The notes: a model not told the origin generated them from the letters alone. 64,000 nucleotides of DNA from Jannaschia aquimarina (GCF_000877395.1 NZ_JYFE01000048.1:17488-81487), one strand, 5' to 3'; numbered from the stretch's first letter, positions 51,187 through 61,412 are shown. Made by a program: numbers and translations.

Positions 51187-53589
51187 ATGATCGGCCGCCT
51201 GTCCCGCATATTTCGGCGATATGCCGACGCGAAGCTGCATCTCGAACGGACCTCGAACCAAGCGGGCGATGCCGATCAGGTCGTGCGCGTGACGCTCCGC
51301 GAGAACAGGCTGAGGGTCGAAGGCAGCAGCGCGGCCCGCGAGGTGATGCTGTCTCTGGCAGGCATGCAGGATGTCGCTTTCCCGGGACCGGATCGGACCT
51401 TCGCGCTCGATCTGCCCTGGGCACCGGGCGACGCCATGATCGCGTTCGACGGACGGCAAAGCCCGTTGCACCATTTCGACGATGCGGAAGTCGCGAAGGC
51501 GCGGCAACGGCTTTGGCTCCCCTATCTCGCCGACCTCGTCCGGCTCTCGCCGACGATCCTGAGATGGAAGAGCCACGGCGACATGGGTGCGCGGGAAATC
51601 GTGAAGGAGCGTCTCGGACTGGTCCCGACAAGCCATGCCGTCCTTCTCGACCCGACCGTCCTTGTTCCGTCGCCGGATGCCTCGCCTTTCGAGCATGTCA
51701 CGATCCTCATGCCGGTCTATGGCGCGCTCGCCCTGACGCTGGAGGCGCTCGAGCGCGTCGCCGCGAACACAGATGTTTCGTGGCACCTCATCCTCATCGA
51801 CGATGCTTCACCCGACCCCGATGTCTTCCCGGCGCTTCGCACATGGGCCAAAGGGCGAGAGCAGGTGACGTTGATACGGAACGCCGAGAACCTCGGCTTC
51901 GTCGGGACCGTGAACCGCGGCCTCGCCATCGCGCGCGACCGACGCGACGGGGTGCCGGTCGTCCTGCTGAATTCGGATGCGATGGTCCCGGCGGGCTGGA
52001 TGACCCGACTCCTGGCGCCTCTGGCGGACGAAACCGTCGCATCGGTGACTCCGCTTTCGAATGACGCGGAAATCTTCACTGTCCCGGTCATCTGCGCACC
52101 CGCTGCGCTACCGGATGGAGTTGCCGATGCGCTCGACCGAAGCGCCGCGGATTTGTCCGGTCCGATCGAGGCGCCGACGGGGGTCGGATTCTGCATGGCC
52201 CTCGCGCCCGCGTTTCTGCGCAGGGTCCCGGAGTTCGATCCGGCTTTCGGACGGGGCTACGGGGAAGAAACCGACTGGTGTCAGAAAACCCGCGCAATCG
52301 GCGGGCGCCATGTCGTCACGCCTTCGCTCTTCGTGGAGCATCGAAGCGGCGCGTCGTTTGGCGCGGCGGCAAAGGCCCGCCTTCTGGAGCGCAATGGCGC
52401 GGAGATCAGCCGCCGATACCCGGACTATGACGACGAGGTACAGACATTCCTGCGCGACGATCCGGTGACGACGGCGCGTCTCGCACTGGCTCTGGACTGG
52501 GCGGCCGTGACGGTTCCGGAGGCGGTTCCCGTCTACCTCGCCCACGCGATGGGAGGGGGCGCGGAGACGTGGTTGCGCCGCGAGATCGAGGCCGACGGCG
52601 TCGCAGTCGTCCTGCGCGTCGGTCAGGGCCATCGCTTCCGTCTGGAGCTTCACACCCCGGTCGGGATCACGCAGGGACTGACGGACGACATTGGGCTGGT
52701 TGCCGGGCTCATGTCCCGGCTCGAGAGGCGCAGGATCATCTATTCCTGCGGCGTTGGGGATCGGTCGCCTCGGGACATCCCCGATCTGCTCCTGAGGCTT
52801 GCGGCGCAGGGCGACGAGACAGAAGGAGCGCATCCGGTCGAAGTCCTGTTCCACGATTATTTCCCCATCTCGCCGTCCTACACGCTCTTGGATCATCGTG
52901 GCGTCTTCAGGGGGGTCCCTGTCACCGGTACGCCCGTGGCCGAGGATCCGGCCCATTGCTTCAAGACACGGGACGGACGGCTGCTTGGCCTTTCCGAATG
53001 GCAATCGGCATGGGGCCGGCTGCTCCGTTCAGCCGAGATCACGGTCTTTTCCGAAAGCAGCCGCAGGATCGTGGGAACCGTTTGGCCGGATCTGAAAAGC
53101 CGGATCCAGGTCCGGCCTCATGCGGTCGCACCCTTGCCGAGGATCGAGGTTTCCGGCGGTCGGCGGCCTGTGATCGGCGTGCTGGGAAATATCGGCCGGC
53201 ACAAGGGCGCCGACATCGTAGTCGAGTTGGCGAGACGGCTTGCCCAGAAAGGCGCGGGGCTGGTGGTCCTGGGCGAATTCGATCCGGGTCTCGCGCTCCC
53301 GAAACCGGCCCGGTGCCACGGCAGCTACCGGCCGGGCGACGTGGCGGGCCTGGTGTCACGCTACGGGATAACCCATTGGGCCATCCCCTCCATCTGGCCC
53401 GAGACGTTTTCTTTCACCACGCATGAGGCCCTGTCCACCGGGATGCCGGTCCTGGCCTTCGCACTTGGCGCTCAGGGTGACGCCGTGGAAACGGCACCGA
53501 ACGGGATTGCCCTGCCGTTCGATGGCGACCCCGCGACCGATGCGCAGACTCTCCTCGCTGCCGTCCTTGCCCAAGGTGACGCGGTATGA
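51187..53589 (+). CDS. Two-domain glycosyltransferase (GT2 plus GT4-like)
   Basis: This 800-aa protein has an unassigned N-terminal ~170 residues. A GT2 domain follows with ILMPVYGALALTLEALE, LILIDDASPDPDVF, LNSDAMVPAGWM and GYGEETDWC. A C-terminal GT4-type domain has VIGVLGNIGRHKGADIVVEL and the WPETFSFTTHEALSTGMPVLAF block near residue 738. Such fusions add two sugars in one polymer. It lies between the Kdo-pathway isomerase and a sulfotransferase-like gene whose start overlaps its stop. No membrane segments are seen. Confidence 0.88.
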   Translation: MIGRLSRIFRRYADAKLHLERTSNQAGDADQVVRVTLRENRLRVEGSSAAREVMLSLAGMQDVAFPGPDRTFALDLPWAPGDAMIAFDGRQSPLHHFDDAEVAKARQRLWLPYLADLVRLSPTILRWKSHGDMGAREIVKERLGLVPTSHAVLLDPTVLVPSPDASPFEHVTILMPVYGALALTLEALERVAANTDVSWHLILIDDASPDPDVFPALRTWAKGREQVTLIRNAENLGFVGTVNRGLAIARDRRDGVPVVLLNSDAMVPAGWMTRLLAPLADETVASVTPLSNDAEIFTVPVICAPAALPDGVADALDRSAADLSGPIEAPTGVGFCMALAPAFLRRVPEFDPAFGRGYGEETDWCQKTRAIGGRHVVTPSLFVEHRSGASFGAAAKARLLERNGAEISRRYPDYDDEVQTFLRDDPVTTARLALALDWAAVTVPEAVPVYLAHAMGGGAETWLRREIEADGVAVVLRVGQGHRFRLELHTPVGITQGLTDDIGLVAGLMSRLERRRIIYSCGVGDRSPRDIPDLLLRLAAQGDETEGAHPVEVLFHDYFPISPSYTLLDHRGVFRGVPVTGTPVAEDPAHCFKTRDGRLLGLSEWQSAWGRLLRSAEITVFSESSRRIVGTVWPDLKSRIQVRPHAVAPLPRIEVSGGRRPVIGVLGNIGRHKGADIVVELARRLAQKGAGLVVLGEFDPGLALPKPARCHGSYRPGDVAGLVSRYGITHWAIPSIWPETFSFTTHEALSTGMPVLAFALGAQGDAVETAPNGIALPFDGDPATDAQTLLAAVLAQGDAV

Positions 53590-54782
53590 CCGCCGATCCC
53601 CCACGCATGATCCTCCATCTCGGCGCCCCGAAATGCGGAAGTTCGGCACTGCAGACGGCGCTGTCGAGACACCCTGTCCTGACCGATACGGATGGTCGGC
53701 GCTACGAATACAGCGCGCTTCTCAGGGGCGAACACCTCATAGCGGGGCGACCGATCGCGTCGGCAGCCGGGACTTCGCCTTACGGCTATCTCTCGTGGCC
53801 GAATTTCAAGGCCGGGGACATGTCATCGCCCGTCTTCCCCGCTTTCGAGAAGGCGCTCGATCGGGCCACGCGCATCGGACGCATCCCGATCCTGTCCTCC
53901 GAAGGATGGCTGGTCCGCCACAATGCATTCGGAAAGGTCCTGGCAAAGCTGGGACATCCGCGCATCGACGTCGTCGCGTTCCTGCGGCCCCCTGCCGATT
54001 GGGCGAATGCCGCCTTCTGGCAATGGGGCGTCTGGACAGCCGGGACGATGGATCGCTGGCTGGCCCATGGACGGCTGCCATTCACGTTTGGAACCGATCT
54101 GGAGCGCTGGTCCGCCATCCCGGGTGTCCGAATTCGGTTCGGGCGGTCACAACCTGACGTCGTCGCTCGATTTGCCGGTCTTTACGGCCTCGACCTCTCG
54201 ACCGGTATCGACAGCAATCGGTCCGTGCCCGCTGCCTTGATCGAGATTCTTCTTCGAAACCGGCACCTGCGGCCGTCGGGGCACGGGCCGGTCGTCGACT
54301 TCGCCTTCGGTCGCTGGTGCCCGCCCGCACAAGGCGAACGACCCTGGGCCATCGAGCCTCGGCACGGTGAGAGACTCCGACATGTCCTGGAACGGGAGAG
54401 GGCGGCGCTGCTCCGCATCGGGAGCGAGGATGAAAAGGCAGATCTGCTGGCCGATCCGAGTTGGACAGAAACCTCCCCATCTCTCCGGACACCATTCATC
54501 CCCGGCGTGGACCGATGCTCTCCAGAGGCGTTTCGCACTTTGTGCCACTCTCTCGATGCCGGCCTCTCGGCAGCCGCAAGGGCGGCACGCAAACGTCTGC
54601 CTCCGCTTCCACCCGCACCAACGCACGCGCGAGCGACAGGATCGGAATGGGACGAGGCCATCGTCGCGCGGCTCGACACTCTCACGGAACTCGATGCGTT
54701 GATCCGGCGCCCGAGCGTCTGGACGCGCGCGCGGCTCGCCCACGCGATCTGGGATCACAGGCGGTCGAGCAGGTCGCGGTAA
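53586..54782 (+). CDS. Sulfotransferase-like protein
   Basis: The 398-aa product begins near MILHLGAPKCGSSALQTALS, the 5'-phosphosulfate loop that binds PAPS in sulfotransferases. A later segment VVAFLRPPADWANAAFW near residue 135 is in the place of the 3'-phosphate motif. The ATG overlaps the upstream glycosyltransferase stop, so the two are coupled. It probably decorates the surface polysaccharide with sulfate; the acceptor is inferred. Its 3' end overlaps that of the convergent kpsM-type gene. Confidence 0.72.
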   Translation: MTADPPRMILHLGAPKCGSSALQTALSRHPVLTDTDGRRYEYSALLRGEHLIAGRPIASAAGTSPYGYLSWPNFKAGDMSSPVFPAFEKALDRATRIGRIPILSSEGWLVRHNAFGKVLAKLGHPRIDVVAFLRPPADWANAAFWQWGVWTAGTMDRWLAHGRLPFTFGTDLERWSAIPGVRIRFGRSQPDVVARFAGLYGLDLSTGIDSNRSVPAALIEILLRNRHLRPSGHGPVVDFAFGRWCPPAQGERPWAIEPRHGERLRHVLERERAALLRIGSEDEKADLLADPSWTETSPSLRTPFIPGVDRCSPEAFRTLCHSLDAGLSAAARAARKRLPPLPPAPTHARATGSEWDEAIVARLDTLTELDALIRRPSVWTRARLAHAIWDHRRSSRSR

Positions 54783-55627
54783 TTGCGGCGCAGCAGCACG
54801 AGCCCGAAAGCGAGCGGGATCAGCGAGAAAACCAGTACATAGGTCACCGAAACGTAGGCGGCGTCGTAGTTCGGATAGAACCCGCGGCGGACCAGCCCAA
54901 TCACGTGGATCAGAGGGTTCCACCAGAGCCAGCTTTTGAAGGGTTCGGGAATGCCGTCGTAAAGAATGAAGACGCCGGATATGATAAACAGCGGCCGTGT
55001 CAGGATCGCCCAGGCATGGCCATAGATGTCGAACCGGGTAGTGAAGTAGCAGTTCAGCGTTCCGACACCGATCGCCAGAAGGACGGCCAGCGCATAGCCT
55101 TGCAGGACGATCGCGAGGTTGAGGCTGGTGAGCGTGTCGAACAGAAGCAGCGACATCGAAAGCAGCAGATAGCTGACCATGAGTTGCGTCGTCACGGTCA
55201 GCAGGGTCCGCGCGATCACCGCGTCCGCGAAGGTCACGGTCGGGTAGGCGAGCAGTTGCTTCGAGTAACGCAGGCAGGAGCCGATCTTGTTGGTCGTCGA
55301 GTTGAAGAGCAGGAACGGCAGCATTCCGGTCGCGTAGAAGATGGGAAAACTTATCCCGAGGGGGGGCGACCGGAACGCGGCGCTGAAGATGAACGTCAAC
55401 AGCGCGATCCCCGCCACCGGTTCCAGAATTGCCCAGAGATATCCGCCTGGGGATCGGCCGTAGGACGCGGACATCTCTCGCAGGATCAGCGCGAAGATCG
55501 CGCGCGCGCTCGGAAACCGCCGCTTGGCGGGTGCGCGGGCGACGCTGTGCGGCAGCCGCGGTGGGCGAGGCAGGGATGGCGCGCGCGGCGGTCTCCCAGA
55601 AAGCGGAGGAAGGACGTCGTCTTTCAC
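54755..55627 (-). CDS. kpsM: ABC-2-type polysaccharide export permease (KpsM-like)
   Basis: The product is 290 aa from a GTG start and has six membrane helices after a basic, Pro-rich N-terminus of about 40 residues. FALILREMSASYGRSPGGYLW near residue 46 is the amphipathic coupling segment of this family, and the last helix is followed by RRNYRDLLDRL. It forms the membrane channel for polysaccharide with the KpsT-like ATPase encoded 1.3 kb away on the opposite strand. Confidence 0.9.
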   Translation of the reverse strand: MKDDVLPPLSGRPPRAPSLPRPPRLPHSVARAPAKRRFPSARAIFALILREMSASYGRSPGGYLWAILEPVAGIALLTFIFSAAFRSPPLGISFPIFYATGMLPFLLFNSTTNKIGSCLRYSKQLLAYPTVTFADAVIARTLLTVTTQLMVSYLLLSMSLLLFDTLTSLNLAIVLQGYALAVLLAIGVGTLNCYFTTRFDIYGHAWAILTRPLFIISGVFILYDGIPEPFKSWLWWNPLIHVIGLVRRGFYPNYDAAYVSVTYVLVFSLIPLAFGLVLLRRNYRDLLDRL

Positions 55628-55707
55628 GTGCCTCGTCTAGCAGACTTGTGCCGGCCCGAAAGCGCAGAATATATACCCACTTGCTCTCTTGGCAGGCGGG
55701 GTGCGCA

Positions 55708-56925
55708 GTGAACGCTCCAACACCGAAGGTCGGAAAGACCAGTCCCGCCTTGCGGAAGGGGCCGTCCGCGGCTTTCGCGGTGGACATCAGCGATGTGCCC
55801 CCGCCGGTCGGCGCAAGCCGCCTGCGGTTTCGCCACGTCGCTCTGATCGCGAGTTTCCTCTCGCTCGTCCTTGTGCCGGTCGCAGTGGCCGCCTGGTATC
55901 TCTGGGCGGTTGCGGCGGATCAGTACGCGTCGCGCGTCGGATTCTCCGTCCGGCAAGAGGATAGCGGATCCGCGCTCGATCTGCTCGGTGGGCTCTCCAG
56001 CCTGTCCGGGTCCTCGTCTTCGACGGACACGGATATTCTCTACGAATTCATCCAGAGCCAACGGCTCGTCGCCGATCTGGACGCGGAACTGGATCTGCGG
56101 GCGATGTGGTCCAAGCCCGACTCCGATCCCGTCTTCGCCTTGCCAGCGGAAGGTCCGATCGAGGAACTGGTGGATTATTGGGGGCGCATGGTAACCTCCG
56201 CCTATGGCACCGGGCCGGGCTTGCTCGAGATCGAGGTCCGGGCCTTTACCCCGGAAGATGCGTTCGTCATCACCAACGCGCTCTTCGAGCGGTCCTCGCA
56301 GATCGTGAACGACATCAGTGCGATCGCGCGGGACGACTCGATCCGCTACGCGCGAGACGATCTGACCGAGGCCGAAGAACGGCTCCGTACTGCGCGCGAG
56401 CAACTGACCTTGTTCCGGAACCGCAATCAGTTGGTCAATCCGGAACTGGATCTGCAAAGCCAGGCCGGTCTGCTGAGCAATCTTCAGCAACAACAGGCGA
56501 CGGCTCTGATCGAGATCGATCTCTTGGCAGATCAGACGAGTTCGGGTGATCCGCGGCTTGAACAGGCTCGCCGCAGGCTCGAGGTGATCGAGCGCCGGAT
56601 CGAAGCAGAACGCCAGAAGCTGGGCTTCGGAGGCGAGAGTGCCGGAGGCCGCGCCTTCGCCGATCTCGTCGGGGAATACGAGCGCCTCGCGGTGGACCGG
56701 GAGTTCGCAGAGACAGCCTATACGTCAGCCCTCGCCGCCTATGACGGCGCCTTGGCCGAGGCGCGGCGCCAGACACGATATCTCGCCGCCTATACGTTGC
56801 CGACGCTTGCCGAGACGCCGGAATATCCACGGCGCGTTCTGCTGCTGGCGATGATTGCGGGATTTCTGTTCCTGGCGTGGTCGATCCTCGTGCTGATCAT
56901 CTATTCCCTTCGTGACCGTCGCTAG
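55708..56925 (+). CDS. kpsE: Capsule export polysaccharide co-polymerase-like protein (KpsE/Wzz type)
   Basis: This 405-aa protein starts at a GTG that is the only start close to the first helix. It has an N-terminal membrane helix (HVALIASFLSLVLVPVAVAA), a periplasmic domain with a long coiled coil (residues about 210-340) and a C-terminal helix (VLLLAMIAGFLFLAWSILVL) before a short basic tail. This is the topology of KpsE. These proteins bridge the inner-membrane exporter and the outer-membrane channel. It is followed after 11 bases by the ATPase gene. Confidence 0.88.
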   Translation: MNAPTPKVGKTSPALRKGPSAAFAVDISDVPPPVGASRLRFRHVALIASFLSLVLVPVAVAAWYLWAVAADQYASRVGFSVRQEDSGSALDLLGGLSSLSGSSSSTDTDILYEFIQSQRLVADLDAELDLRAMWSKPDSDPVFALPAEGPIEELVDYWGRMVTSAYGTGPGLLEIEVRAFTPEDAFVITNALFERSSQIVNDISAIARDDSIRYARDDLTEAEERLRTAREQLTLFRNRNQLVNPELDLQSQAGLLSNLQQQQATALIEIDLLADQTSSGDPRLEQARRRLEVIERRIEAERQKLGFGGESAGGRAFADLVGEYERLAVDREFAETAYTSALAAYDGALAEARRQTRYLAAYTLPTLAETPEYPRRVLLLAMIAGFLFLAWSILVLIIYSLRDRR

Positions 56926-56936
56926 CGCGGCCGGCG

Positions 56937-57599
56937 ATGATCGAATTCCGGAGCGTCTCCAAGACTTTCGACCTGGACGGGGGCGGGAAGCCTGTTCTGT
57001 CGAACGTGACCGCCAGGTTCCCCGCCGGCAGTGTCGTCGGTCTGCTCGGCCGGAATGGGACCGGAAAATCCACCGTTTTGAAGATGATCGCCGGGACGAT
57101 GTTGCCCACGACCGGCGAGATCGTGACAAGCGGTGCCGTCTCTTGGCCTGTCGGGTTCGCGGGGTCGTTTCACCCGGATCTGACAGGGTTGCAGAACGCG
57201 CGGTTCATCGCCCGGATCTACGGCGTGGATACCGACGAGCTCTGTGACTTCGTCGAGGATTTCGCCGGCCTTGGGCAGCATTTCCGGTTCCCGCTTCGGA
57301 CGTACTCTTCGGGCATGAAGTCGCGTCTGGCGTTCGGCGTTTCCATGGGCATCGGCTTCGAGATCTACCTGATCGACGAGATCACGGCCGTCGGCGACGC
57401 GGCGTTTCGTGAGAACAGCATGCGCTACTTGCGAGAGCGCTTGGAAAACGCCGGAGCGGTCATGGTCACCCACTCCATGCCCGAGGTCCGCCGGATCTGC
57501 ACGTCCGTCGCAGTCCTGGAGCGAGGACGGATGCGGTATTTCGACGATGTCGACGAGGGGATCGCCTATCACCAGCAGGCGATGAAGCAGGATGCCTGA
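56937..57599 (+). CDS. kpsT: ABC transporter ATPase for polysaccharide export (KpsT-like)
   Basis: The 220-aa product has Walker A GLLGRNGTGKST near residue 35, the capsule-type signature TYSSGMKSRLAFGVSMG near 124, Walker B IYLIDEITAVGD near 147 and the switch VMVTHSMPEVRR. The sequence YSSGMKSRLAF is typical of the polysaccharide exporter subgroup. It powers the KpsM-like permease. No C-terminal carbohydrate-binding domain is present, consistent with KpsT. Confidence 0.93.
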   Translation: MIEFRSVSKTFDLDGGGKPVLSNVTARFPAGSVVGLLGRNGTGKSTVLKMIAGTMLPTTGEIVTSGAVSWPVGFAGSFHPDLTGLQNARFIARIYGVDTDELCDFVEDFAGLGQHFRFPLRTYSSGMKSRLAFGVSMGIGFEIYLIDEITAVGDAAFRENSMRYLRERLENAGAVMVTHSMPEVRRICTSVAVLERGRMRYFDDVDEGIAYHQQAMKQDA

Positions 57600-57602
57600 A
57601 GG

Positions 57603-58535
57603 TCAAACCCGTCCGAGGAGTGCGGCAAGTCCGAAGGCCACATCGCTGAGCTTGCTCTGACGACGTAGGCCCAGGGCGCGCAGGGCTTTCAGCCGTGCGG
57701 CGCCGTTCCGGGCCTCGATCCCGTTGAGAGCCTCCAACAGGGTCCTGTTCTCGGGTGTCAGCAGGTGGGCCACAGTCCCCAATGCGCGGCGGTTCGCCTC
57801 GACCCAGCCTGCATATTCGCCCGAAAGCGCACGCCGAGCCCGGTTCACGGATGCCCGCAGCCCATTTGGGGCGCCCATCGCATTGGTATGGTGCTGCCGG
57901 TAGAGCGCGACGGTGGCGGGGTCGTGGATCACTTCGCCCCCTGCGCCCGAAACAAGAAGATAGAGCCACCAATCGTGGTGGGGGACATCCGGCAGAGGGC
58001 CCGCACGGCGCACGAGGTCTAACGCGGCTGGCGACAGGATCGCGGTGTAGCCGGGCACGATGTTCTGGGTCAGGGCGTTCGCGAAGGAAGGCGGGGCCGG
58101 AATTTGCCGCGTGCTTCCGATCTGCCGCAAGTCTCGATCCGTCAGGATTGCCCGCGCCCCGTACAGAGAGAGCGGACCTCCCCTCTCCAAAGCGGTAAGC
58201 CCCCGGGACAGTTTGTCGGCCAGCCAGACATCGTCCTGATCCGAAAGCGCGGCAGGTCGGTCGGTCGGCAAGTCTGGATGGCACATGAGGTGAAGGAAGT
58301 TCGCAGCCGCCGTCCCCAGCCGGGGTCCGTCGACAAGGCGAACGGTTCGGCGGCCGGCCTGCGCCTCGGAAAAGTTCGCCACGATCTTGCGGGTCTCGTC
58401 GGTCGAGCCGTCATCGGAAACCCAGAGATCCCAGGCCGCGTGATCCTGTGCTTCGAGCGACGCGAGTTGTGCGGCGAGATGGGCGGCCCCGTTTCGCGTC
58501 GCCATCAGGATCGTCACGCGGGGAGTGGGCGGCAT
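57603..58535 (-). CDS. Family 2 glycosyltransferase
   Basis: This 310-aa protein is read from the ATG at 58,535 (MPPTPRVTILMATRNG). GT2 blocks are LWVSDDGSTDETRKI near residue 41 and ALSDQDDVWLADKLSRG near 96, with the DxD-like DQDD, and then PHHDWWLYLLVSG. It resembles rhamnosyl- or galactosyltransferases of surface polysaccharide clusters. It is convergent with kpsT, three bases apart. Confidence 0.9.
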   Translation of the reverse strand: MPPTPRVTILMATRNGAAHLAAQLASLEAQDHAAWDLWVSDDGSTDETRKIVANFSEAQAGRRTVRLVDGPRLGTAAANFLHLMCHPDLPTDRPAALSDQDDVWLADKLSRGLTALERGGPLSLYGARAILTDRDLRQIGSTRQIPAPPSFANALTQNIVPGYTAILSPAALDLVRRAGPLPDVPHHDWWLYLLVSGAGGEVIHDPATVALYRQHHTNAMGAPNGLRASVNRARRALSGEYAGWVEANRRALGTVAHLLTPENRTLLEALNGIEARNGAARLKALRALGLRRQSKLSDVAFGLAALLGRV

Positions 58536-58699
58536 GTCCTGAAACGACCTCGGCGCTTTCGGGCGGGGTGAGCGTCCTCCCGGATCGGTTCGGTCTTTAG
58601 CGTTATTGTTTGCAATCGACCAGCTTTCGCCGGCAGAGCGGCGAGCTGGCTCCATTTCGCGCCCTCACTCCTGCCCCCGTCAATTCAGGCGGGGCCAGC

Positions 58700-61333
58700 A
58701 TGTCTTCTCTTACGCACAGCCATACGATCGACCAGGGGGCGGGTGACGAGGCGATCCTCACCACGGAACTCGCCACCATCAGGACAGGTGGAGGCCTGCG
58801 TCTGGTCCAGGCAGGTCCCGACGGAGTCACCCTTCGCGACGCGAATGGCCGATTTCTCGAGCGGATCGAGCTTGACGGATCCAGCGGGTTCGACGCCCCT
58901 AGGGGCATCACGGTCACCGAGGTAGATGGAAGACCGACCCTTCTGATCCACGGCCGCCACGACGGCAAGGTCGCGGTCATCGAACTCACCGATGAAGGTC
59001 GTTTCGGTGATCAGGATACGTGGAGGATGAAGGGCGATCCGGGGGCGAGTTCGGTCCTCGAGTTCGTGCCCCTCGGGAACGACCGCTTCGTGACCTCTTC
59101 GCGGACGGATGGCGGTTTAAACGTCTGGGAGCGGGACGGAACGACCCTTCGCGCGCTTGAGCAGGGCCCGCAGCTCGACAGTTTCCTCGGCAACGATGTG
59201 CATGACATCGAACCGGTGACGCTGAACGGGCGTCCCCACATCGTCGTGACATCCGCCTTTTCGGATTCCGTCACTCTGCTGCAAGTCCGGGGCGACGGTT
59301 CTCTGACGGAAGTCTCGCGGATCGATCCCCGGGGCGGCCTTGCCCTGAACACACCTACCGAGCTCGAAGTCGTCGATCTTGGCGGACAGCCTCATGTGAT
59401 CGTGGGCGCTCCGAATTCCGGGCATATCGCCGTTCTGCGGATCGAGGAAAACGGCGCTTTCGTCCCGACAGATATCGTCGCCGATGACAAGGCGACCCGT
59501 TTCGACGCCATGGGCGGTCTTGAGGTCGTGAAGACCGGCGGTCGTATCTGGGTGGCTGCCGCCGGTGGAGACGACGGCATGACCCTGCTGGAGCTCCTGC
59601 CGACCGGCCGACTCCGCCACGAATCCACGATCGAGCACGGGCTGACAGATGCGCTGGCCGATCCGACCGCCTTCGCCATGCTCGCGCGGAACGGCGGCCT
59701 TGAATTCCATGTCGCGGGAGAGCGCGCTGGGACCGACGGCGCCTTTGGCCTGACGCATCTGAGGGCGGAACCCGGGGTTGGCCAGTTCATCGAACTCGCC
59801 AATCGGGGTGATGAGGCAAGGGGCGGCGCCGGCGACGATATCCTGATCGACGGCAACGGAAAGGATACCATCTACGGCGGCGCCGGCGCGGACCTCTTCA
59901 TTATCGGGCGGGACGGAAACCTGGACCGGATCGAGGATTTCGAGCCCGGCGTGGATCGCCTCGATCTGTCGGCGATGGGAAACTTCTACGATATCTCCGA
60001 TGTCCAGATCGACCGGAAATCCAACGGCGCAATGATCTATATCGATGGTGAGGCCCTGCGGATCTACTCAAGTCACCGCGGCATGCTCACCCCGGATGAC
60101 TTCGACATTCAGGATCTGCGCGGGCTCGACCATGTGCAACTCCTCGACCCGGACCCAATTGACTACGCCCTTTCCGGAGGGGCGGGCGACGACGTGTTGG
60201 TCGGAGAGGAAGGGAATGACGAGCTTTCCGGCGGCAAGGGTGCGGATACCCTGCGCGGTGGCGAGGGAAATGACAGACTGATCGGCGATGCCGAGGATCT
60301 GGATTTCGATCCGGTCGCATCGACCGTCTACCGGCTCTATCAGGCCACGCTCGATCGAGAGCCCGATGTCCGTGGCCTGAACAGGTGGGTCGACGAATTG
60401 GTCGAAGGGACATCGACCCTCCGCGAGGTTGCCGCAGGCTTTACCGGGTCGCCGGAATTCATGCGCGATTACGGCGATGCCACGAATTCAGAGTTCGTGA
60501 CGCTTCTCTATTCAAACGTGCTGGGTCGTGCGCCGGATGCTGCGGGCCTTGCAAACTGGACCCAGCGCCTGAGCAGCGGACAGATGGATCGGGCGCAGGT
60601 CGTTGTCGGGTTCAGCGAAAGCGCGGAGTTCAAGTCGGGAACGGCCAATGACGCCGCACGCTTCGGAACGGGCCCTCTCTCCCAATCGTTCTCGGACGAC
60701 ATCTTTCGTGTCTATCAGGCCGTTCTCGGCCGTGAACCGGATGAAAAGGGGTTCGATGCATGGCGCGGCCGCTTGGCGGATGGGATGCCCTTCATCGACG
60801 TGGTCGGCGGCTTCACGAAGAGCGCGGAGTTCGAGAAGGTCTATGGCCCGACGAACGACAGGAAATTCGTCACCCTTCTCTACAACAACGTTCTCGACCG
60901 CGATCCCGATGCCAAGGGTCTGGCCGCGTGGACTGAGCGGCTTGAGAGCGGAATGTCTCGCGAGACCGTCGTTCAGGGCTTCGTTCAAAGCCCCGAGTTC
61001 ATCGCGTCTTCCAAGAAAACGCTGATCGAATGGATTCGTGCGGAAGGGGTCGATGATGTGCTGAAGGGTGGCGAAGGCGACGACATCCTCATCGGCGGCG
61101 ACGGTGCGGATCAGTTCATCTTCGACGCCACAGACGATGGACGAGATGTCGTGATCGATCTTGAACCCTGGGATTACCTGCATTTCGAAGGATTCGGATA
61201 CGATCGGGCGGCGGATGTCCGCGCGCGCTTTTCTCAGGTCGGCGAAGATGTGCACTTCAGCCATCGTGGCGTCGAGGTGGAGTTTCTTTCGACGAAAATC
61301 GCTGAAATCTCCAACTCAATGCTGACATTCTGA
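58700..61333 (+). CDS. Large RTX/DUF4214 protein with beta-propeller-like N-terminus
   Basis: The product is 877 aa from the ATG at 58,700. Residues about 20-365 consist of repeated strands of FG-GAP or lactonase-propeller character (for example GRPHIVVTSAFSDSVTLLQV and GQPHVIVGAPNSGHIAVLRI). Calcium-binding RTX nonapeptides follow at about 374-400, 492-530 and 789-805 (GGAGDDxLxG type). Two pairs of DUF4214 units lie between (TVYRLYQATLDREPDVRGLN and similar, residues about 540-780). There is no N-terminal signal peptide, as usual for type I secretion. An extracellular, calcium-stabilised surface protein is likely. Confidence 0.85.
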   Translation: MSSLTHSHTIDQGAGDEAILTTELATIRTGGGLRLVQAGPDGVTLRDANGRFLERIELDGSSGFDAPRGITVTEVDGRPTLLIHGRHDGKVAVIELTDEGRFGDQDTWRMKGDPGASSVLEFVPLGNDRFVTSSRTDGGLNVWERDGTTLRALEQGPQLDSFLGNDVHDIEPVTLNGRPHIVVTSAFSDSVTLLQVRGDGSLTEVSRIDPRGGLALNTPTELEVVDLGGQPHVIVGAPNSGHIAVLRIEENGAFVPTDIVADDKATRFDAMGGLEVVKTGGRIWVAAAGGDDGMTLLELLPTGRLRHESTIEHGLTDALADPTAFAMLARNGGLEFHVAGERAGTDGAFGLTHLRAEPGVGQFIELANRGDEARGGAGDDILIDGNGKDTIYGGAGADLFIIGRDGNLDRIEDFEPGVDRLDLSAMGNFYDISDVQIDRKSNGAMIYIDGEALRIYSSHRGMLTPDDFDIQDLRGLDHVQLLDPDPIDYALSGGAGDDVLVGEEGNDELSGGKGADTLRGGEGNDRLIGDAEDLDFDPVASTVYRLYQATLDREPDVRGLNRWVDELVEGTSTLREVAAGFTGSPEFMRDYGDATNSEFVTLLYSNVLGRAPDAAGLANWTQRLSSGQMDRAQVVVGFSESAEFKSGTANDAARFGTGPLSQSFSDDIFRVYQAVLGREPDEKGFDAWRGRLADGMPFIDVVGGFTKSAEFEKVYGPTNDRKFVTLLYNNVLDRDPDAKGLAAWTERLESGMSRETVVQGFVQSPEFIASSKKTLIEWIRAEGVDDVLKGGEGDDILIGGDGADQFIFDATDDGRDVVIDLEPWDYLHFEGFGYDRAADVRARFSQVGEDVHFSHRGVEVEFLSTKIAEISNSMLTF

Positions 61334-61412
61334 ACCATTTTGGCAGGCCGCGTCCACGGTCTGGTCAAGATTTGCGTGTGGTGTCGGCCTGAGCTTGGAG
61401 AGGCGTGAACTC

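Noticed and set aside
54147..55787. Minus-strand reading frame of 546 codons
   Set aside because: It overlaps the sulfotransferase-like and kpsM genes in a shadow frame with very high Arg/Pro content.
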